NCBI GenBank assembly: GCA_964349515.1
Contig: CAYGHG010000022.1
Coordinates: 1 to 30,061 of the forward strand
Reading direction: 5' to 3'
Origin: CAYGHG01 sp964349515
Lineage (GTDB): Bacteria > Oederibacteriota > PGYV01 > CAYGHG01
Length of the DNA stretch: 30,061 nt
Shown: piece after piece, positions 29,811 to 30,061 of the stretch
How positions within the stretch are numbered: position 1 is the stretch's first letter
How the letters are laid out: every line of letters starts with the position of its first letter
Program-made: the position numbers and the translations under genes
The notes under the pieces: model-generated
The model's database searches: none
What the model was told of the DNA's origin: nothing
Seen by the model: the letters and a program-made list of their open reading frames with translations, nothing else

Positions 29811-30061
29811 TGCGGTCTGCGGTTTACAGTTTACAGTTTACAGTCTACAGTTTTTCAGCTTTCAGTTTTCAGTTTTCAGCTTTCAGTTTTCAGTTTTCAG
29901 CTTTCAGCTTTCAGCTTTCAGCTTTCAGCTTTCAGCTTTCAGCTTTCAGTTTTCAGCTTTCAGCTTTCAGTTTTCAGTTTTCAGCTTTCAACTTTCAGTT
30001 TTCAGCTTTCAGCTTTCAGTTTTCAGCTTTCAGTTTTCAGTTTTCAGCTTTCAGTTTTCAG
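29811..30061. repeat. 7-bp tandem repeat array, about 36 units, running off the window
   Basis: Strict 7-bp periodicity holds from 29811 to the window end. Two units TGCGGT[CT] come first, then four of TACAGT[CT], then about thirty of TTTCAG[CT] with one TTTCAAC variant. The first unit touches the lptE ribosome binding site. There are no spacers, so it is not a CRISPR array. Confidence 0.9.

Noticed and set aside
29811..30061. CRISPR array
   Set aside because: Units are 7 bp with no spacers; strict tandem repetition throughout.

Overview
This is a chromosomal fragment, almost entirely read from the minus strand, from a Gram-negative (diderm) bacterium. LptE, several lipoprotein signal peptides, an ECF sigma factor with a membrane partner, and Thr/Pro-linker surface lipoproteins with DNRLRE domains support this. 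The mix of divergent housekeeping genes, many cyclic-di-GMP genes and many small intergenic repeats resembles poorly cultivated candidate phyla such as Goldbacteria or its relatives. That placement is a low-confidence inference from style, not from a marker tree.

Positions 1-4074 are an accessory region rich in small repeats. It holds a VF530-type protein, a GNAT acetyltransferase, a DUF3788 protein, a serine hydrolase of the beta-lactamase fold and a broken RhuM-like gene. Between them lie MITE-like elements with terminal inverted repeats (families A and B), a relic of an IS110-type transposase start, and repeats C and D. Family C carries a terminator-like hairpin and sits three times at gene 3' ends. 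Positions 4075-8145 hold three tandem paralogous lipoproteins, each with a short collagen-like Gly-Pro-x stretch and a DNRLRE domain. A fourth, larger DNRLRE lipoprotein with Thr/Pro-rich linkers is divergent from them. Positions 8303-11002 hold a P-type cation ATPase, followed by a repeat-filled gap.

Positions 11862-15721 form a likely regulatory and catabolic unit. It comprises an ECF sigma factor, a single-pass membrane protein whose outer domain looks like a CBM11/CIA30-type carbohydrate-binding fold, and a secreted glycoside hydrolase with its own binding module. The layout recalls the SigI/RsgI polysaccharide-sensing systems of clostridia and is the best candidate for a new system here.

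Positions 15798-27319 are one long, tightly packed transcription unit: argS, a GGDEF gene, truA, polA, coaE, an HDOD gene, an HD-GYP gene and two more GGDEF genes. Core functions (tRNA charging, tRNA modification, DNA repair, CoA synthesis) are interleaved with a cyclic-di-GMP making and breaking set, mostly with overlapping stops and starts. Positions 27401-29799 carry rpsT (plus strand) facing holA, with lptE and an unknown secreted protein upstream of holA. A 7-bp tandem repeat of about 36 units begins at the lptE ribosome binding site and runs off the window end.
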